A stretch of DNA of 6,642 nucleotides, taken from contig JAIRNB010000112.1 in the NCBI GenBank assembly GCA_031258265.1, forward strand, positions 1 to 6,642, read 5' to 3'. This DNA comes from Treponema sp. Lineage in GTDB: Bacteria > Spirochaetota > Spirochaetia > Treponematales > Breznakiellaceae. Positions 5,536 to 6,642 of the stretch are shown piece by piece; position 1 is the first letter of the stretch; every line of letters begins with the position of its first letter. The notes under the pieces are model-generated. The model ran no database searches. It was given only the letters and a program-made list of their open reading frames with translations, and was not told where the DNA came from. The translations under genes were made by a program, and so were the position numbers.

Positions 5536-5557
5536 TTCCCCCCGCCTGGCAGTTTTA
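5533..5557 (-). promoter_or_regulatory. Ribosome binding site and shared leader motif of the ABC ATPase gene
   Basis: The minus-strand leader reads AAAACTGCCAGG, C, six G residues, AA, then ATG at 5535. The G-block is the likely Shine-Dalgarno sequence. AAACTGCCAGG (5545-5555) also precedes the dehydrogenase start at 1860-1870, with nine and ten bases respectively between motif and start codon. Confidence 0.55.
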
Positions 5558-5562
5558 TTAAA

Positions 5563-5592
5563 GTTGTTCAAAAATTTCAGTTTTTGAACAAC
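5563..5592 (-). repeat. Perfect 12-bp inverted repeat upstream of the ATPase gene
   Basis: GTTGTTCAAAAA at 5563-5574 is perfectly complementary to TTTTTGAACAAC at 5581-5592, with a six-base loop. It lies 28 bases from the ATPase start codon, with no T-run immediately after it on the gene strand. Its right arm with the preceding G (5580-5591) is repeated with one mismatch at 5674-5685. It could be an operator for a dimeric regulator or an mRNA structure protecting the downstream transcript. Confidence 0.55.
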
Positions 5593-5609
5593 AACCGCTT
5601 AAAAATAAC

Positions 5610-5647
5610 AAAAAAACATGGATTTTGTTAGAAATCCGTGTTTTTTT
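5610..5647 (-). terminator. Intrinsic terminator or attenuator between the binding-protein and ATPase genes
   Basis: Two 16-base arms, 5610-5625 and 5632-5647, pair with one mismatch around a six-base loop. On the minus strand the structure is an A-run, a GC-containing stem (GGATTT/AAATCC core), then seven T residues. It is nearly symmetric and could act on both strands. Its position just after the binding-protein gene suggests partial termination, giving more binding protein than ATPase and permease, as is common in ABC import operons. Confidence 0.65.
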
Positions 5648-5651
5648 GGGA

Positions 5652-5688
5652 GACTTGTGAAAGAACCAACCGGGTTCTTGAACAAGTC
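5652..5688 (-). repeat. Hairpin directly downstream of the binding-protein gene
   Basis: GACTTGT at 5652-5658 pairs with ACAAGTC at 5682-5688, and AAGAACC at 5661-5667 pairs with GGTTCTT at 5673-5679, with a two-base internal loop on each side and a five-base apical loop. It begins six bases after the stop codon and has no T-run. It could stabilise the 3' end of the binding-protein mRNA. Confidence 0.55.
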
Positions 5689-5694
5689 CATTGT

Positions 5695-6642
5695 CTAATA
5701 TTTCCACTTTGCCAGAAGCCGTTCCTTTTCCGCTAAATCGTTGATCCCCCGCATATCCATGTAGGGAATGTTTTTTGGATAATTGGGGATAGTGTTTACC
5801 TGGTCCTTAAAAACCGGTTCCGGGCAGTACAGGTCCTTGTCCTCCCGGACCAGGGTGGTCATGGCAAACTGAAAAACCTCCCGCACGATGGGCCGGGTTT
5901 CCTTCCCCTTAACGATACCCATGCCGGTAGTCACGCTGGGCGCCCCCTCCTTAAAAAAGAGCATTTCAAAGGCGGCGCCCCGGTTGTTGATCGCCTCCGT
6001 GGCGGTAATGGTCATACCCAGGCCAATAAGGGCCTCCCCCTGGATAAGGGCGTTCACCGGGCCGGAGCCGGAGGTGGTAAACTGGAGTACGTTTTCCGCG
6101 AAACCGTCAAAGTAGGCAAAAGCCGCGTCCTCCCCCCAACTGTTGATAAGCCCCTTGAGGAACATATAACCCGTGCCGGAAGTTTTGGGGTTAGGCATGG
6201 AAAGAAGCCCCTTGTACTGGGGCTGCAGCAGTTCCTCAAAAGACGAGGGAACCGGGATACCCTGATCTTCCAGCCGGCTCCGGTTGATAACCACCGCGCC
6301 GGAAGATTTATCCCAGGGCAGGTAACGGTGATCCTCCGGCACCAGTTCGGGAAGGAACTCCGACAGGTCGAAATCGGAAAGGTCGGCCAGCACATCCTTG
6401 AGCCCCTCCAGATAGGCGGTTTCTAGGTTAAGAATAATATCCGCCTCTGTGGAAGTCCCCTCGGCCTTGAGCTTTGCCGCGTGGTTCCCCGTGGAAAGTA
6501 CCTGCAGCACAATGTCATAGGAGGGAAATTTTTCCTTCAAAAGCTGCTGCATGTGTTCGGTGCGAAAATCCTCGGTGCTGGTGTAGATGATCACCTGCTT
6601 ATTTTCCTTGGGGGCGCAGCCCCCCAGCGCCAGGAGCAAAGC
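5695..6642 (-). CDS. Extracellular solute-binding lipoprotein of an ABC importer (5' end outside the window)
   Basis: The visible 315 residues begin within a signal peptide: LLLALGGC followed by APKENK is a lipobox-like end, with the Cys codon at 6616-6618, so the mature protein should be lipid-anchored outside the inner membrane. The start codon lies beyond the window edge. Body motifs match family-1 solute-binding proteins of the FbpA/PotD/PhnS-like group: VIIYTSTEDF at about 16-25, a central Gly/Ser-rich NPKTSGTGY at 150-158 that may contact an anionic ligand, and TTSGSGPVNAL at 188-198. The adjacent tyrosine pair that holds ferric iron in FbpA-type proteins is not visible, arguing against iron. 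It would deliver the substrate to the permease and ATPase encoded downstream, from which it is separated by about 160 bases with three hairpins. The ligand is not known from sequence; an anionic phosphonate or phosphoester is my inference. Confidence 0.85.
   Translation of the reverse strand, partial: ALLLALGGCAPKENKQVIIYTSTEDFRTEHMQQLLKEKFPSYDIVLQVLSTGNHAAKLKAEGTSTEADIILNLETAYLEGLKDVLADLSDFDLSEFLPELVPEDHRYLPWDKSSGAVVINRSRLEDQGIPVPSSFEELLQPQYKGLLSMPNPKTSGTGYMFLKGLINSWGEDAAFAYFDGFAENVLQFTTSGSGPVNALIQGEALIGLGMTITATEAINNRGAAFEMLFFKEGAPSVTTGMGIVKGKETRPIVREVFQFAMTTLVREDKDLYCPEPVFKDQVNTIPNYPKNIPYMDMRGINDLAEKERLLAKWKY

Noticed and set aside
5695..6642. Ferric iron uptake annotation for the ABC system
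   Set aside because: The binding protein shows no adjacent tyrosine pair and the coupled enzyme is a cytidylyltransferase, so an iron role is not supported by this sequence.

Overview
The window carries bacterial genes that are all on the minus strand, in moderately GC-rich DNA, with two gene-poor intervals rich in palindromes. The gene content is a LicC-like cytidylyltransferase fused to a winged helix, a lipoprotein-anchored ABC uptake system, and a long mannitol-dehydrogenase-family enzyme. Together with intergenic palindrome arrays, this reminds me of host-associated spirochaetes of the genus Treponema, particularly gut or termite types. That assignment is recalled resemblance, not proof; a Firmicute is the main alternative.

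Right half (2281-6642). This is an apparent operon, read right to left: a periplasmic substrate-binding lipoprotein (5' end outside the window), a roughly 120-base gap with three hairpins, an ABC ATPase, a fused two-domain permease, and a winged-helix/nucleotidyltransferase fusion protein. The last three genes overlap (20 bases, then a one-base TAATG overlap), so they are almost certainly translated together. The transporter belongs to the ferric iron / polyamine / 2-aminoethylphosphonate type of ABC importer. The coupled nucleotidyltransferase resembles LicC (CTP:phosphocholine cytidylyltransferase) and the nucleotidyltransferase domain of PntC (2-aminoethylphosphonate cytidylyltransferase). 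I infer that the operon imports a phosphonate or phosphorylated amino alcohol, or its precursor, and activates it with CTP for attachment to a lipid or surface glycan. The winged helix could make the last gene product a regulator of its own operon. No kinase, transaminase or transferase partner is present in the window.

Middle (1850-2280). About 430 bases without a credible gene hold at least seven short, mostly perfect palindromes, many with three-base loops. They look like a dispersed intergenic repeat. The left edge is the leader of the next gene.

Left (1-1849). One gene encodes a 544-residue member of the mannitol 2-dehydrogenase / fructuronate reductase family with a slightly altered catalytic motif. 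Downstream of it, positions 1-214 contain a strongly structured, non-coding element. Its minus-strand 3' end, a three-way junction ending in a GC hairpin and GGTTCATT, resembles the right end and guide-RNA scaffold of IS200/IS605 (TnpB) elements, but no tnpB gene is next to it. This orphan element, the cytidylyltransferase-linked transporter, and an 11-base leader motif shared by two start sites are the main points worth following up.
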